Below, one piece after another: positions 49,519 through 62,475 of a stretch of 64,000 nt of DNA. How positions within the stretch are numbered: position 1 is the stretch's first letter; every line of letters begins with the position of its first letter. The DNA is from Paratinospora sagittata (taxonomy: Eukaryota > Streptophyta > Magnoliopsida > Ranunculales > Menispermaceae). The notes under the pieces are model-generated. The model saw only the letters and a program-made list of their open reading frames with translations. It had not been told where the DNA came from and ran no database searches. The position numbers were made by a program, and so were the translations under genes. Location: positions 46,572,447 through 46,636,446 of the forward strand of contig CM069594.1 of the NCBI GenBank assembly GCA_035771175.1. Direction: 5' to 3'.

Positions 49519-50697
49519 CTAGGTGTTAGTAGAAAATATTTCAATTAAGATAAGCTGGAAAAACTGTGTAAGGAGTAGAAAAATCGAGCAAGCAGAAGTA
49601 CCCACATTTTTCTCGTTAGAAATATTAGATTTTTGTCTCAGACGTGGATAGCGTTTTGTTGGGTTGTGTATCATGTTCTCTATTGACAGATAGCAGGCTA
49701 TAGCAGGTCGATATACACAAACCCGAGAGCTCGAGTTTTCCAAACTTTTCGATAGCGTGTTATCCAGGCCTAAACCGCGCTAATGACCATTTTACTAAAA
49801 ATGGAAAGATCACGGCAACAGATTTATAGCGAGTTATCAAAGGGGATAGCGCGCTATAGACAATTTTCCAAAAAAAAAAATGTTTTATTATAGAACCCTA
49901 TCAAGGTGCTATCAACACTGATAGTGCGCTGGTGCCTTCTGGAAGATTTTACCAAACTGCTGGATAACCTTCTTTTTGAAAAATTAATATTTTGACAATC
50001 AAGAACCATTCCAATGACTCAAAACATTTTGGTATAAGATTAAAAACTTTTAAATAAATCAAAACTCGTTAAAATTATGATTAAAAGCTTTCAGAAAACA
50101 TTTTTTCAAAATGAAATACTATATCGAAGTGATTTCGAAGACTTTGCAATTTTCAGAGTTTTAGTGCTGAGATTGAACGAGAGTAACCTACACACCAAAG
50201 ATCAAACTAATGCATTAGACGTGACATATGTCTTCGTTCTTCGAGCTTGATCTTTCTAGACTTCGAAAGCTACTGTTTGATGTGTTCTTGATGCAATACA
50301 GGTGATGTGTTCTTTTTTGATGTGTTATCTTACCGAGACCACTTCATCTACTTACAGTTTAAAACAATGGATAGCATCAGCAAATCTAAGCACCAAAGGG
50401 ATAAAATGAAGAACTTGCTGAACAATGACGTTATCATCAAGACAGATTGCAATTTTGATTCAATTCGAAGCTTGTTTTGGCAAATGCAAGAAACATTACT
50501 TTTTTCTCTTGAAAAACTCTTTGGAAAGCTCATTCTAACTTGCAAAAATCGTGTGTGTTGTATTTTTGAAAATCAGAGGACGAGTGTTTTATAAAATTAG
50601 AAGTTGCGGGTTAAGGAGCAAGTGAGTACAAATTGATTTAATTCAAAACATTGTTTAATCGAAAGTTGTTTTGGGCATGCGAGACAATGGGAATCAT
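49519..50697 (+). repeat. Array 2 monomer 38, A11 subtype (1179 bp)
   Basis: Counterpart of 43620; 11-A run at 49870-49880. Confidence 0.95.
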
Positions 50698-51877
50698 CTA
50701 GGTGTTAGTAGAAAATATTTCAATTAAGATAAGCTGGAAAAACTGTGTAAGGAGTAGAAAAATCGAGCAAGCAGAAGTACCCACATTTTTCTCGTTATAA
50801 ATATTAGATTTTTGTCTCAGACGTGGATATCGTTCTGTTGGGTTGTGTATCATGTTCTCTGTTGACAGATAGCAGGCTATAGCAGGTCGATATACACATA
50901 CCCAAGAGCTCGAGTTTTCCAAACTTTTCGATAGCGTGTTATCAAGGCCTAAAGCGCGCTAATGCCCATTTTACTAAAAATGGAAAGATCACGGCAACAG
51001 ATTTATAGCGAGTTATCAAAGGGGATAGCGCGCTATAGACAATTTTCTAGAAAAACAAATGTTTTATTATAGAACCCTATCAAGGTGCTATCAACACTGA
51101 TAGTGCGCTGGTGCCTTCTGGAAAATTTTGCAAAACTGCTGGATACCCTTATTTTTGAAAAATTAATATTTTGACAATCAAGAACCATTCCAATGACTCA
51201 AAACATTTTGGTATAAGATTAAAAACTTTTAAATAATTCAAAACTCGTTGAAATTATGATTAAAAGCTTTCAGAAAACATTTTTTCAAAATGAAATACTA
51301 TATCGAAGTGATTTCGAAGACTTTGCAATTTTCAGAGTTTTAGTGCTGAGATTGAACGAGAGTAACCTACACTCCAAAGATCAAACTAATGCATTAGACG
51401 TGACATATGTCTTCGTTCTTCGAGCTTGATCTTTCTAGACTTCGAAAGCTATTGTTTGATGTGTTCTTGATGCAATACCGGTGATGTGTTCTTTTTTGAT
51501 GTGTTATCTTACCGAGACCACTTCATCTACTTACAGTTTAAAACAATGGATAGCATCAGCAAATCTAAGCACCAAAGGGATAAAATGAAGAACTTGCTGA
51601 ACAATGACGATATCATCAAGACAGATTGCAATTTTGATTAAATTCGAATCTTATTTTGGCAAATGCAAGAATCATTACTTTTTTCTCTTGAAAAACTCTT
51701 TGGAAAGCTCAATCTAACTTGCAAAAATCGTGTGTGTTGTATTTTTGAAAATCAGAGGACGAGTGTCTTATAAAATTAGAAGTTGCGGGTTAAGGAGCAA
51801 GAGAGTACAAATTGATTTGAATTCAAAACATTGTTTAATCTAAAGTTGTTTTGGGCGTGCGAGACAATGGGAATCAT
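50698..51877 (+). repeat. Array 2 monomer 39, W subtype copy 4
   Basis: Counterpart of 44799, but has the common 'gaaaatatttc'. Private 'acactccaaag'. Confidence 0.95.
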
Positions 51878-53057
51878 CTAGGTGTTAGTAGAAAATATTT
51901 CAATTAAGATAAGCTGGAAAAACTGTGTAAGGAGTAGAAAAATCGAGCAAGCAGAAGTACCCACATTTTTCTCGTTAGAAATATTAGATTTTTGTCTCAG
52001 ACGTGGATAGCGTTCTGTTGGGTTGTGTATCATGTTCTCTGTTGACAGATAGCAGGTTATAGCAGGTCGATATACACAAACCCGAGAGCTCGAGTTTTCC
52101 AATCTTTTCGATAGCGTGTTATCAAGGCCTAAACCGCGCTAATGCCCATTTTACTAAAAATTGAAAGATCACGGCAACAGATTTATAGCGAGTTATCAAA
52201 GGGGATAGCGCGCTATAGACAATTTTCCAGAAAAACAAATATTTTATTTTAGAACCCTATCAAGGTGCTATCAACACTGATAGTGCGCTGGTGCCTTCTG
52301 GAAAATTTTGCCAAACTGCTGGATAACCTTATTTTTCAAAAATTAATATTTTGACAATCAAGAACCTTTCCAATGACTCAAAACATTTTGGTATAAGATT
52401 AAAAACTTTTAAATAATTCAAAACTCGTTGAAATTATGATTAAAAGCTTTCAGAAAACATTTTTTCAACATGAAATACTATATCGAAGTGATTTCGAAGA
52501 CTTTGCAATTTTCAGAGTTTTAGTGCTGAGATTGAACGAGAGTAACCTACACACCAAAGATCAAACTAATGCATTAGACGTGACATATGTCTTCTTTCTT
52601 CGAGCTTGATCTTTCTAGACTTCGAAAGCTATTGTTTGATGTGTTCTTGATGCAATACCGGTGATGTGTTCTTTTTTGATGTGTTATCTTACCGAGTCCA
52701 CTTCATCTACTTACAGTTTAAAACAGTGGATAGCGTCAGCAAATCTAAGCACCAAAGGGATAAAATGAAGAACTTGCTGAACAATGACGTTATCATCAAG
52801 ACAGATTGCAATTTTGATTCAATTCGAATCTTGTTTTGGCAAATGAAAGAATCATTACTTTTTTCTCTTGAAAAACTCTTTGGAAAGCTCAATCTAACTT
52901 GCAAAAATCGTGGGTGTTGTATTTTTGAAAATCAGAGGACGAGTGTTTTATAAAATTAGAAGTTGCGGGTTAAGGAGCAAGAGAGTACAAAATGATTTGA
53001 ATTCAAAACATTGTTTAATCTAAAGTTGTTTTGGGCGTGCGAGACAATGGGAATCAT
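51878..53057 (+). repeat. Array 2 monomer 40, 'ttttcaaaaa' subtype
   Basis: Counterpart of 45979, lacking its private 'gtctctgac' and 'tcaatgggg'. Confidence 0.95.
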
Positions 53058-54237
53058 CTAGGTGTTAGTAGAAAATATTTCAATTAAGATAAGCTGGAAA
53101 AACTGTGAAAGGAGTAGAAAAATCGAGCAAGCAGAAGTACCCACATTTTTCTCGTTAGAAATATTAGATTTTTGTCTCAGACGTGGATAGCGTTCTGTTG
53201 GGTTGTGTATCATGTTCTCTGTTGACAGATAGCAGGCTATAGCAGGTCGATATACACAAACCCGAGAGCTCGAGTTTTCCAAACTTTTCGATAGCGTGTT
53301 ATCAAGGCCTAAACCGCGCTAATGCCCATTTTACTAAAAATGGAAAGATCACGGCAACAGATTTATAGCGAGTTAACAAAGGGGATAGCGCGCTATAGAC
53401 AATTTTCCAGAAAAACAAATGTTTTATTATAGAACCCTATCAAGGTGCTATCAACACTGATAGTGCGCTGGTGCCTTCTGGAAAATTTTGCAAAACTGCT
53501 GGATACCCTTATTTTTGAAAAATTAATATTTTGACAATCAAGAACCATTCCAATGACTCAAAACATTTTGGTATAAGATTAAAAACTTTTAAATAAATCA
53601 AAACTCGTTGAAATTATGATTAAAAGCTTTCAGAAAACATTTTTTCAAAATGAAATACTATATCGAAGTGATTTCGAAGACTTTGCAATTTTCAGAGTTT
53701 TAGTGCTGAGATTGAACGAGAGTAACCTACACACCAAAGATCAAACTAATGCATTAGACGTGACATATGTCTTCTTTCTTCGAGCTTGATCTTTCTAGAC
53801 TTCGAAAGCTATTGTTTGATGTGTTCTTGATGCAATACCGGTGATGTGTTCTTTTTTGATGTGTTATCTTACCGAGTCCACTTCATCTACTTACAGTTTA
53901 AAACAGTGGATAGCGTCAGCAAATCTAAGCACCAAAGGGATAAAATGAAGAACTTGCTGAACAATGACGTTATCATCAAGACAGATTGCAATTTTGATTC
54001 AATTCGAATCTTGTTTTGGCAAATGCAAGAATCATTACTTTTTTCTCTTGAAAAACTCTTTGGAAAGCTCAATCTAACTTGCAAAAATCGTGGGTGTTGT
54101 ATTTTTGAAAATCAGAAGACGAGTGTTTTATAAAATTAGAAGTTGCGGGTTAAGGAGCAAGAGAGTACAAAATGATTTGAATTCAAAACATTGTTTAATC
54201 TAAAGTTGTTTTGGGCGTGCGAGACAATGGGAATCAT
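53058..54237 (+). repeat. Array 2 monomer 41, 'gttaacaaa' subtype
   Basis: Counterpart of 47159 without its private changes. Confidence 0.95.
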
Positions 54238-55417
54238 CTAGGTGTTAGTAGAAAATATTTCAATTAAGATAAGCTGGAAAAACTGTGAAAGGAGTAGAAA
54301 AATCGAGCAAGCAGAAGTACCCACATTTTTCTCGTTAGAAATATTAGATTTTTGTCTCAGACGTGGATAGCGTTCTGTTGGGTTGTGTATCATGTTCTCT
54401 GTTGACAGATAGCAGGCTATAGCAGGTCGATATACACAAACCCGAGAGCTCGAGTTTTCCAAACTTTTCGATAGCGTGTTATCAAGGCCTAAACCGCGCT
54501 AATGCCCATTTTACTAAAAATGGAAAGATCACGGCAACAGATTTATAGCGAGTTAACAAAGGGGATAGCGCGCTATAGACAATTTTCCAGAAAAACAAAT
54601 GTTTTATTATAGAACCCTATCAAGGTGCTATCAACACTGATAGTGCGCTGGTGCCTTCAGGAAAATTTTGCAAAACTGCTGGATACCCTTATTTTTGAAA
54701 AATTAATATTTTGACAATCAAGAACCATTCCAATGACTCAAAACATTTTGGTATAAGATTAAAAACTTTTAAATAAATCAAAACTCGTTGAAATTATGAT
54801 TAAAAGCTTTCAGAAAACATTTTTTCAAAATGAAATACTATATCGAAGTGATTTCGAAGACTTTGCAATTTTCAGAGTTTTAGTGCTGAGATTGAACGAG
54901 AGTAACCTACACACCAAAGATCAAACTAATGCATTAGACGTGACATATGTCTTCTTTCTTCGAGCTTGATCTTTCTAGACTTCGAAAGCTATTGTTTGAT
55001 GTGTTCTTGATGCAATACCGGTGATGTGTTCTTTTTTGATGTGTTATCTTACCGAGTCCACTTCATCTACTTACAGTTTAAAACAGTGGATAGCGTCAGC
55101 AAATCTAAGCACCAAAGGGATAAAATGAAGAACTTGCTGAACAATGACGTTATCATCAAGACAGATTGCAATTTTGATTCAATTCGAATCTTGTTTTGGC
55201 AAATGCAAGAATCATTACTTTTTTCTCTTGAAAAACTCTTTGGAAAGCTCAATCTAACTTGCAAAAATCGTGGGTGTTGTATTTTTGAAAATCAGAAGAC
55301 GAGTGTTTTATAAAATTAGAAGTTGCGGGTTAAGGAGCAAGAGAGTACAAAATGATTTGAATTCAAAACATTGTTTAATCTAAAGTTGTTTTGGGCGTGC
55401 GAGATAATGGGAATCAT
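54238..55417 (+). repeat. Array 2 monomer 42, 'gttaacaaa' subtype
   Basis: Front as 48339; back keeps 'ggataccc' and 'cttctttcttcg'. Private 'gccttcagg'. Confidence 0.95.
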
Positions 55418-56597
55418 CTAGGTGTTAGTAGAAAATATTTCAATTAAGATAAGCTGGAAAAACTGTGAAAGGAGTAGAAAAATCGAGCAAGCAGAAGTAC
55501 CCACATTTTTCTCGTTAGAAATATTATATTTTTGTCTCAGACGTGGATAGCGTTCTGTTGGGTTGTGTATCATGTTCTCTGTTGACAGATAGCAGGCTAT
55601 AGCAGGTCGATATACACAAACCCGAGAGCTAGAGTTTTCCAAACTTTTCGATAGCGTGTTATCAAGGCCTAAACCGCGCTAATGCCCATTTTACTAAAAA
55701 TGGAAAGATCACGGCAACAGATTTATAGCGAGTTAACAAAGGGGATAGCGCGCTATAGACAATTTTCCAGAAAAACAAATGTTTTATTATAGAACCCTAT
55801 CAAGGTGCTATCAACACTGATAGTGCGCTGGTGCCTTCTGGAAAATTTTGCAAAACTGCTGGATACCCTTATTTTTGAAAAATTAATATTTTGACAATCA
55901 AGAACCATTCCAATGACTCAAAACATTTTGGTATAAGATTAAAAACTTTTAAATAATTCAAAACTCGTTGAAATTATGATTAAAAGCTTTCAGAAAACAT
56001 TTTTTCAAAATGAAATACTATATCGAAGTGATTCCGAAGACTTTGCAATTTTCAGAGTTTTAGTGCTGAGATTGAACGAGAGTAACCTACACACCAAAGA
56101 TCTAACTAATGCATTAGACGTGACATATGTCTTCTTTCTTCGAGCTTGATCTTTCTAGACTTCGAAAGCTATTGTTTGATGTGTTCTTGATGCAATACCG
56201 GTGATGTGTTCTTATTTGATGTGTTATCTTACCGAGTCCACTTCATCTACTTACAGTTTAAAACAGTGGATAGCGTCAGCAAATCTAAGCACCAAAGGGA
56301 TAAAATGAAGAACTTGCTGAACAATGACGTTATCATCAAGACAGATTGCAATTTTGATTCAATTCGAATCTTGTTTTGGTAAATGCAAGAATCATTACTT
56401 TTTTCTCTTGAAAAACTCTTTGGAAAGCTCAATCTAACTTGCAAAAATCGTGGGTGTTGTATTTTTGAAAATCAGAGGACGAGTGTTTTATAAAATTAGA
56501 AGTTGCGGGTTAAGGAGCAAGAGAGTACAAAATGATTTGAATTCAAAACATTGTTTAATCTAAAGTTGTTTTGGGCATGCGAGACAATGGGAATCAT
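55418..56597 (+). repeat. Array 2 monomer 43, 'gttaacaaa' subtype
   Basis: Private 'attatattttt', 'gagctagag', 'gattccgaag', 'gatctaac'. TAA in the plus frame at 'ttttggtaaatg'. Confidence 0.94.
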
Positions 56598-57777
56598 CTA
56601 GGTGTTAGTAGAAAATATTTCAATTAAGATAAGCTGGAAAAACTGTGAAAGGAGTAGAAAAATCGAGCAAGCAGAAGTACCCACATTTTTCTCGTTAGAA
56701 ATATTAGATTTTTGTCTCAGACGTGGATAGCGTTCTGTTGGGTTGTGTATCATGTTCTCTGTTGACAGATAGCAGGCTATAGCAGGTCGATATACACAAA
56801 CCCGAGAGCTCGAGTTTTCCAAACTTTTCGATAGCGTGTTATCAAGGCCTAAACCGCGCTAATGCCCATTTTACTAAAAATGGAAAGATCACGGCAACAG
56901 ATTTATAGCGAGTTAACAAAGGGGATAGCGCGCTATAGACAATTTTCCAGAAAAACAAATGTTTTATTATAGAACCCTATCAAGGTGCTATCAACACTGA
57001 TAGTGCGCTGGTGCCTTCTGGAAAATTTTGCAAAACTGCTGGATACCCTTATTTTTGAAAAATTAATATTTTGACAATCAAGAACCATTCCAATGACTCA
57101 AAACATTTTGGTATAAGATTAAAAACTTTTAAATAATTCAAAACTCGTTGAAATTATGATTAAAAGCTTTCAGAAAACATTTTTTCAAAATGAAATACTA
57201 TATCGAAGTGATTTCGAAGACTTTGCAATTTTCAGAGTTTTAGTGCTGAGATTGAACGAGAGTAACCTACACACCAAAGATCAAACTAATGCATTAGACG
57301 TGACATATGTCTTCTTTCTTCGAGCTTGATCTTTCTAGACTTCGAAAGCTATTGTTTGATGTGTTCTTGATGCAATACCGGTGATGTGTTCTTATTTGAT
57401 GTGTTATCTTACCGAGTCCACTTCATCTACTTACAGTTTAAAACAGTGGATAGCGTCAGCAAATCTAAGCACCAAAGGGATAAAATGAAGAACTTGCTGA
57501 ACAATGACGTTATCATCAAGACAGATTGCAATTTTGATTCAATTCGAATCTTGTTTTGGCAAATACAAGAATCATTACTTTTTTCTCTTGAAAAACTCTT
57601 TGGAAAGCTCAATCTAACTTGCAAAAATCGTGGGTGTTGTATTTTTGAAAATCAGAGGACGAGTGTTTTATAAAATTAGAAGTTGCGGGTTAAGGAGCAA
57701 GAGAGTACAAAATGATTTGAATTCAAAACATTGTTTAATCTAAAGTTGTCTTGGGCGTGCGAGACAATGGGAATCAT
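56598..57777 (+). repeat. Array 2 monomer 44, 'gttaacaaa' subtype
   Basis: Last copy with 'ctgtgaaagg' and 'gttaacaaa'. Shares 'gttcttatttg' with the preceding monomer. Confidence 0.94.
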
Positions 57778-58935
57778 CTAGGTATTAGTAGAAAATATTT
57801 CAATTAAGATAAGCTGGAAAAACTGTGTAAGGAGTAGAAAAATCGAGCAAGCAGAAGTACCCACATTTTTCTCGTTAGAAATATTAGATTTTTGTCTCAG
57901 ACGTGGATAGCATTCTGTTGGGTTGTGTATCATGTTCTCTATTGACTGATAGCAGGCTATAGCAGGTCGATATACACAAACCCGAGAGCTCGAGTTTTCC
58001 AAACTTTTCGATAGCGTGTTATCAAGGCCTAAAGCGCGCTAATGCCCATTTTACTAAAAATGGAAAGATCACGGCAACAGATTTATAGCGAGTTATCAAA
58101 GGGGATAGCGCGCTATAGACAATTTTCCAGAAAAACAAATGTTTTATTATAGAACCCTATCAAGGTGCTATCAACACTGATAGTGCGCTGGTGCCTTCTG
58201 ATACCCTTATTTTTGAAAAATTAATATTTTGACAATCAAGAACCATTCCAATGACTCAAAACATTTTGGTATAAGATTAAAAACTTTTAAATAATTCAAA
58301 ACTCGTTGAAATTATGATTAAAAGCTTTCAGAAAACATTTTTTCAAAATGAAATACTATATCGAAGTGATTTCGAAGACTTTGCAATTTTCAGAGTTTTA
58401 GTGCTGAGATTGAACGAGAGTAACCTACACACCAAAGATCAAACTAATGCATTAGACGTGACATATGTCTTCGTTCTTCGAGCTTGATCTTTCTAGACTT
58501 CGAAAGCTATTGTTTCATGTGTTCTTGATGCAATACAGGTGATGTTTTCTTTTTTGATGTGTTATCTTACCGAGACCACTTCATCTACTTACAGTTTAAA
58601 ACAATGGATAGCATCAGCAAATCTAAGCACCAAAGGGATAAAATGAAGAACTTGCTGAACAATGACGTTATCATCAAGACAGATTGCAATTTTGATTAAA
58701 TCCGAATCTTGTTTTGGCAAATGCAAGAATCATTACTTTTTTCTCTTGAAAAACTCTTTGGAAAGCTCAATCTAACTTGCAAAAATCGTATGTGTTGTAT
58801 TTTTGAAAATCAGAGGACGAGTGTCTTATAAAATTAGAAGTTGCGGGTTAAGGAGAAAGAGAGTACAAATTGATTTGAATTCAAAACATTGTTTAATCTA
58901 AAGTTGTTTTGGGCGTGCGAGACAATGGGAATCAT
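57778..58935 (+). repeat. Array 2 monomer 45, 22-bp deletion (1158 bp)
   Basis: 'gccttctgatacccttat' near 58193 lacks the 22 bp normally between 'cttctg' and 'atacccttat'. The lost stretch lies between two CTGGA motifs. Other private changes: 'ggtattag', 'gcattctg', 'gactgatag', 'gtttcatgtg'. Confidence 0.95.
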
Positions 58936-60115
58936 CTAGTTGTTAGTAGAAAATATTTCAATTAAGATAAGCTGGAAAAACTGTGTAAGGAGTAAAAAAA
59001 TCGAGCAAGCAGAAGTACCCACATTTTTCTCGTTAGAAATATTAGATTTTTGTCTCAGACGTGGATAGCGTTCTGTTGGGTTGTGTATCATGTTCTCTAT
59101 TGACAGATAGCAGGCTATAGCAGGTCGATATACACAAACCCGAGAGCTCGAGTTTTCCAAACTTTTCGATAGCGTGTTATCAAGGCCTAAAGCGCGCTAA
59201 TGCCCATTTTACTAAAAATGGAAAGATCACGGCAACAGATTTATAGCGAGTTATCAAAGGGGATAGCGCGCTATAGACAATTTTCTAGAAAAACAAATGT
59301 TTTATTATAGAACCCTATCAAGGTGCTATCAACACTGATAGTGCGCTGGTGCCTTCTGGAATATTTTGCAAAACTGCTGGATACCCTTATTTTTGAAAAA
59401 TTAATATTTTGACAATCAAGAACCATTCCAATGACTCAAAAGATTTTGGTATAAGATTAAAAACTTTTAAATAATTCAAAACTCGTTGAAATTATGATTA
59501 AAAGCTTTCAGAAAACATTTTTTCAAAATGGAATACTATATCGAAGTGATTTCGAAGACATTGCAATTTTCAGAGTTTTAGTGCTGAGATTGAACGAGAG
59601 TAACCTACACACCAAAGATCAAACTAATGCATTAGACGTGACATATGTCTTCATTCTTCGAGCTTGATCTTTCTAGACTTCGAAAGCTATTGTTTGATGT
59701 CTTCTTGATGCAATACAGGTGATGTGTTCTTTTTTGATGTGTTATCTTACCGAGACCACTTCATCTACTTACAGTTTAAAACAATGGATAGCATCAGCAA
59801 ATCTAAGCACCAAAGGGATAAAATGAAGAACTTGCTGAACGATGACGTTATCATCAAGACAGATTGCAATTTTGATTAAATTCGAATCTTGTTTTGGCAA
59901 ATGCAGGAATCATTACTTTTTTCTCTTGAAAAACTCTTTGGAAAGGTCAATCTAACTTGCAAAAATCGTGTGTGTTGTATTTTTGAAAATCAGAGGACGA
60001 GTGTCTTATAAAATTAGAAGTTGCGGGTTAAGGAGCAAGAGAGTACAAATTAATTTGAATTCAAAACATTGTTTAATCAAAAGTTGTTTTGGGCGTGCGA
60101 GACAATGGGAATCAT
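58936..60115 (+). repeat. Array 2 monomer 46, divergent
   Basis: Private changes: 'ctagttgtta', 'agtaaaaaaatcg', 'gaatattttgc', 'aaagattttgg', 'gaagacattg', 'gatgtcttc', 'aacgatgacg', 'gcaggaatc'. Confidence 0.94.
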
Positions 60116-61295
60116 CTAGGTGTTAGTAGAAAATATTTAAATTAAGATAAACTGGAAAAACTGTGTAAGGAGTAGAAAAATCTAGCAAGCTGAAGTACCC
60201 ACATTTTTCTCGTTAGAAATATTAGATTTTTGTCTCAGACGTGGATAGCGTTCTGTTGGGTTGTGTATCATGTTCTCTATTGACAGATAGCAGGTTATAG
60301 CAGGTCGAAATACACAAACCCGAGAGCTCGAGTTTTCTAAATTTTTCGATAGCGTGTTATCAAGGCCTAAACCGCGCTAATGCCCATTTTACTAAAAATG
60401 GAAAGATCACGGCAACAGATTTATAGCGAGTTATCAAAGGGGATAGCGCGCTATAGACAATTTTCCAGAAAAACAAATGTTTTATTATAGAACCCTATCA
60501 AGGTGCTATCAACACTGATAGTGCGCTGGTGCCTTCTGGAAAATTTTGCCAAACTGCTGGATAACCTTATTTGTCAAAAATTAATATTTTGACAATCAAG
60601 AACCTTTCCAATGACTCAAAACATTTTGGTATAAGATTAAAACCTTTTAAATAATTCAAAACTCGTTGAAATTATGATTAAAAGCTTTCAGAAAACATTT
60701 TTTCAACATGAAATACTATATCGAAGTGATTTCGAAGACTTTGCAATTTTCAGAGTTTTAGTGCTGAGATCGAACGAGAGTAACCTACACACCAAAGATC
60801 AAACTAATGCATTAGACGTGACATATGTCTTCGTTCTTCGAGCTTGATCTTTCTAGACTTCGAAAGCTATTGTTTGATGTGTTCTTGATGCAATACCGGT
60901 GATGTGTTCTTTTTTGATGTGTTATCTTACCGAGACCACTTCATCTACTTACAGTTTAAAACAATGGATAGCGTCAGCAAATCTAAGCACCAAAGGGATA
61001 AAATGAAGAACTTGCTGAACAATAACGTTATCATCAAGACCTATTGCAATTTTGATTCAATTCGAATCTTGTTTTGACAAATGCAAGAATCATTACTTTT
61101 TTCTCTTGAAAAACTCTTTGGAAAGCTCAATCTAACTTGCAAAAATCGTGGGTGTTGTATTTTTGAAAATCAGAGGACGAGTGTTTTATAAAATTAGAAG
61201 TTGCGGGTTAAGGAGCAAGAGAGTACAAAATGATTTGAATTCAAAACATTGTTTAATCTAAAGTTGTTTTGGGCGTACGAGACAATGAGAATCAT
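60116..61295 (+). repeat. Array 2 monomer 47, divergent
   Basis: Private 'atttaaattaag', 'aaactgg', 'tctagcaagctg', 'gtcgaaatac', 'agatcgaacg', 'aataacg', 'gacctattgc'; TGA in the plus frame. Shares 'caaaaatta' and 'tcaacatg' with 45979. Confidence 0.94.
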
Positions 61296-62475
61296 CTAGG
61301 TGTTACTAGAAAATATTTCAATTAAGATAAGCTGGAAAAACTGTGTAAGGAGTAGAAAAATCGAGCAAGCAGAAGTACCCACATTTTTCTCGTTAGAAAT
61401 ATTAGATTTTTGTCTCAGACGTGGATTGCGTTATGTTGGGTTGTGTATCATGTTCTCTATTGACAGATAGCAGGCTATAGCAAGTCGATATACACAAACC
61501 CGAGAGCTCGAGTTTTCCAAACTTTTCGATAGCGTGTTATCAAGGCCTAAAGCGCGCTAATGCCCATTTTACTAAAAATGGAAAGATCACGGCAACAGAT
61601 TTATAGCGAGTTATCAAATGGGATAGCGCGCTATAGACAATTTTCCTGAAAAAGAAATGTTTTATTATAGAACCCTATCAAGGTGCTATCAACACTGATA
61701 GTGCGCTGGTGCCTTCTGGAAAATTTTGCCAAACTGCTGGATAACCTTATTTTTCAAAAATTAATATTTTGACAATCAAGAACCATTCCAATGACTCAAA
61801 ACATTTTGGTATAAGATTATAAACTTTTAAATAATTCAAAACTCGTTGAAATTATGATTAAAAGCCTTCAGAAAACATTTTTTCACAATGATATGCTATA
61901 TCGAAGTGATTTCGAAGACTTTGCAATTTTCAGAGTTTTAGTGCTGAGATTGATCGAGAGTAACCTACACACCAAAGATCAAACTAATGCATTAGACGTG
62001 ACATATGTCTTCGTTCTTCGAGCTTGATCTTTCTAGACTTCGAAAGCTATTGTTTGATGTGTTCTTGATGCAATACCGGTGATGTGTTCTTTTTTGATGT
62101 GTTATCTTACCGAGACCACTTCATCTCCTTAAAGTTTAAAACAATGGATAGCGTCAGCAAATCTAAGCACCAAAGGGATAAAATGAAGAACTTGCTGAAC
62201 AATGACGTTATCATCAAGACAGATTGCAATTTTGATTCAATTCGAATCTTGTTTTGGCAAATGCAAGAATCATTACTTTTTTCTCTTGAAAAACTCTTTG
62301 GAAAGCTCAATCTAACTTGCAAAAATCGTGTGTGTTGTATTTTTGAAAATCAGAGGACGAGTGTCTTATAAAATTAGAAGTTGCGGGTTAAGGAGCAAGA
62401 GAGTACAAATTGATTTGAATTCAAAACATTGTTTAATCTAAAGTTGTTTTGGGCGTGCGAGACAATGGGAATCAT
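61296..62475 (+). repeat. Array 2 monomer 48, divergent
   Basis: Private 'gttactag', 'gtggattgcgttatg', 'cctgaaaaagaaatg', 'agccttcag', 'cacaatgatatgc', 'ctccttaaag'. Confidence 0.94.

Larger units (their letters stand above)
48769..54668 (+). repeat. Five-monomer HOR, copy 2 (~5.9 kb)
   Basis: Second copy of 42870-48768. Subtype order is kept and about ten differences were noticed by eye across 5.9 kb, so the duplication is recent relative to monomer divergence. Confidence 0.88.
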
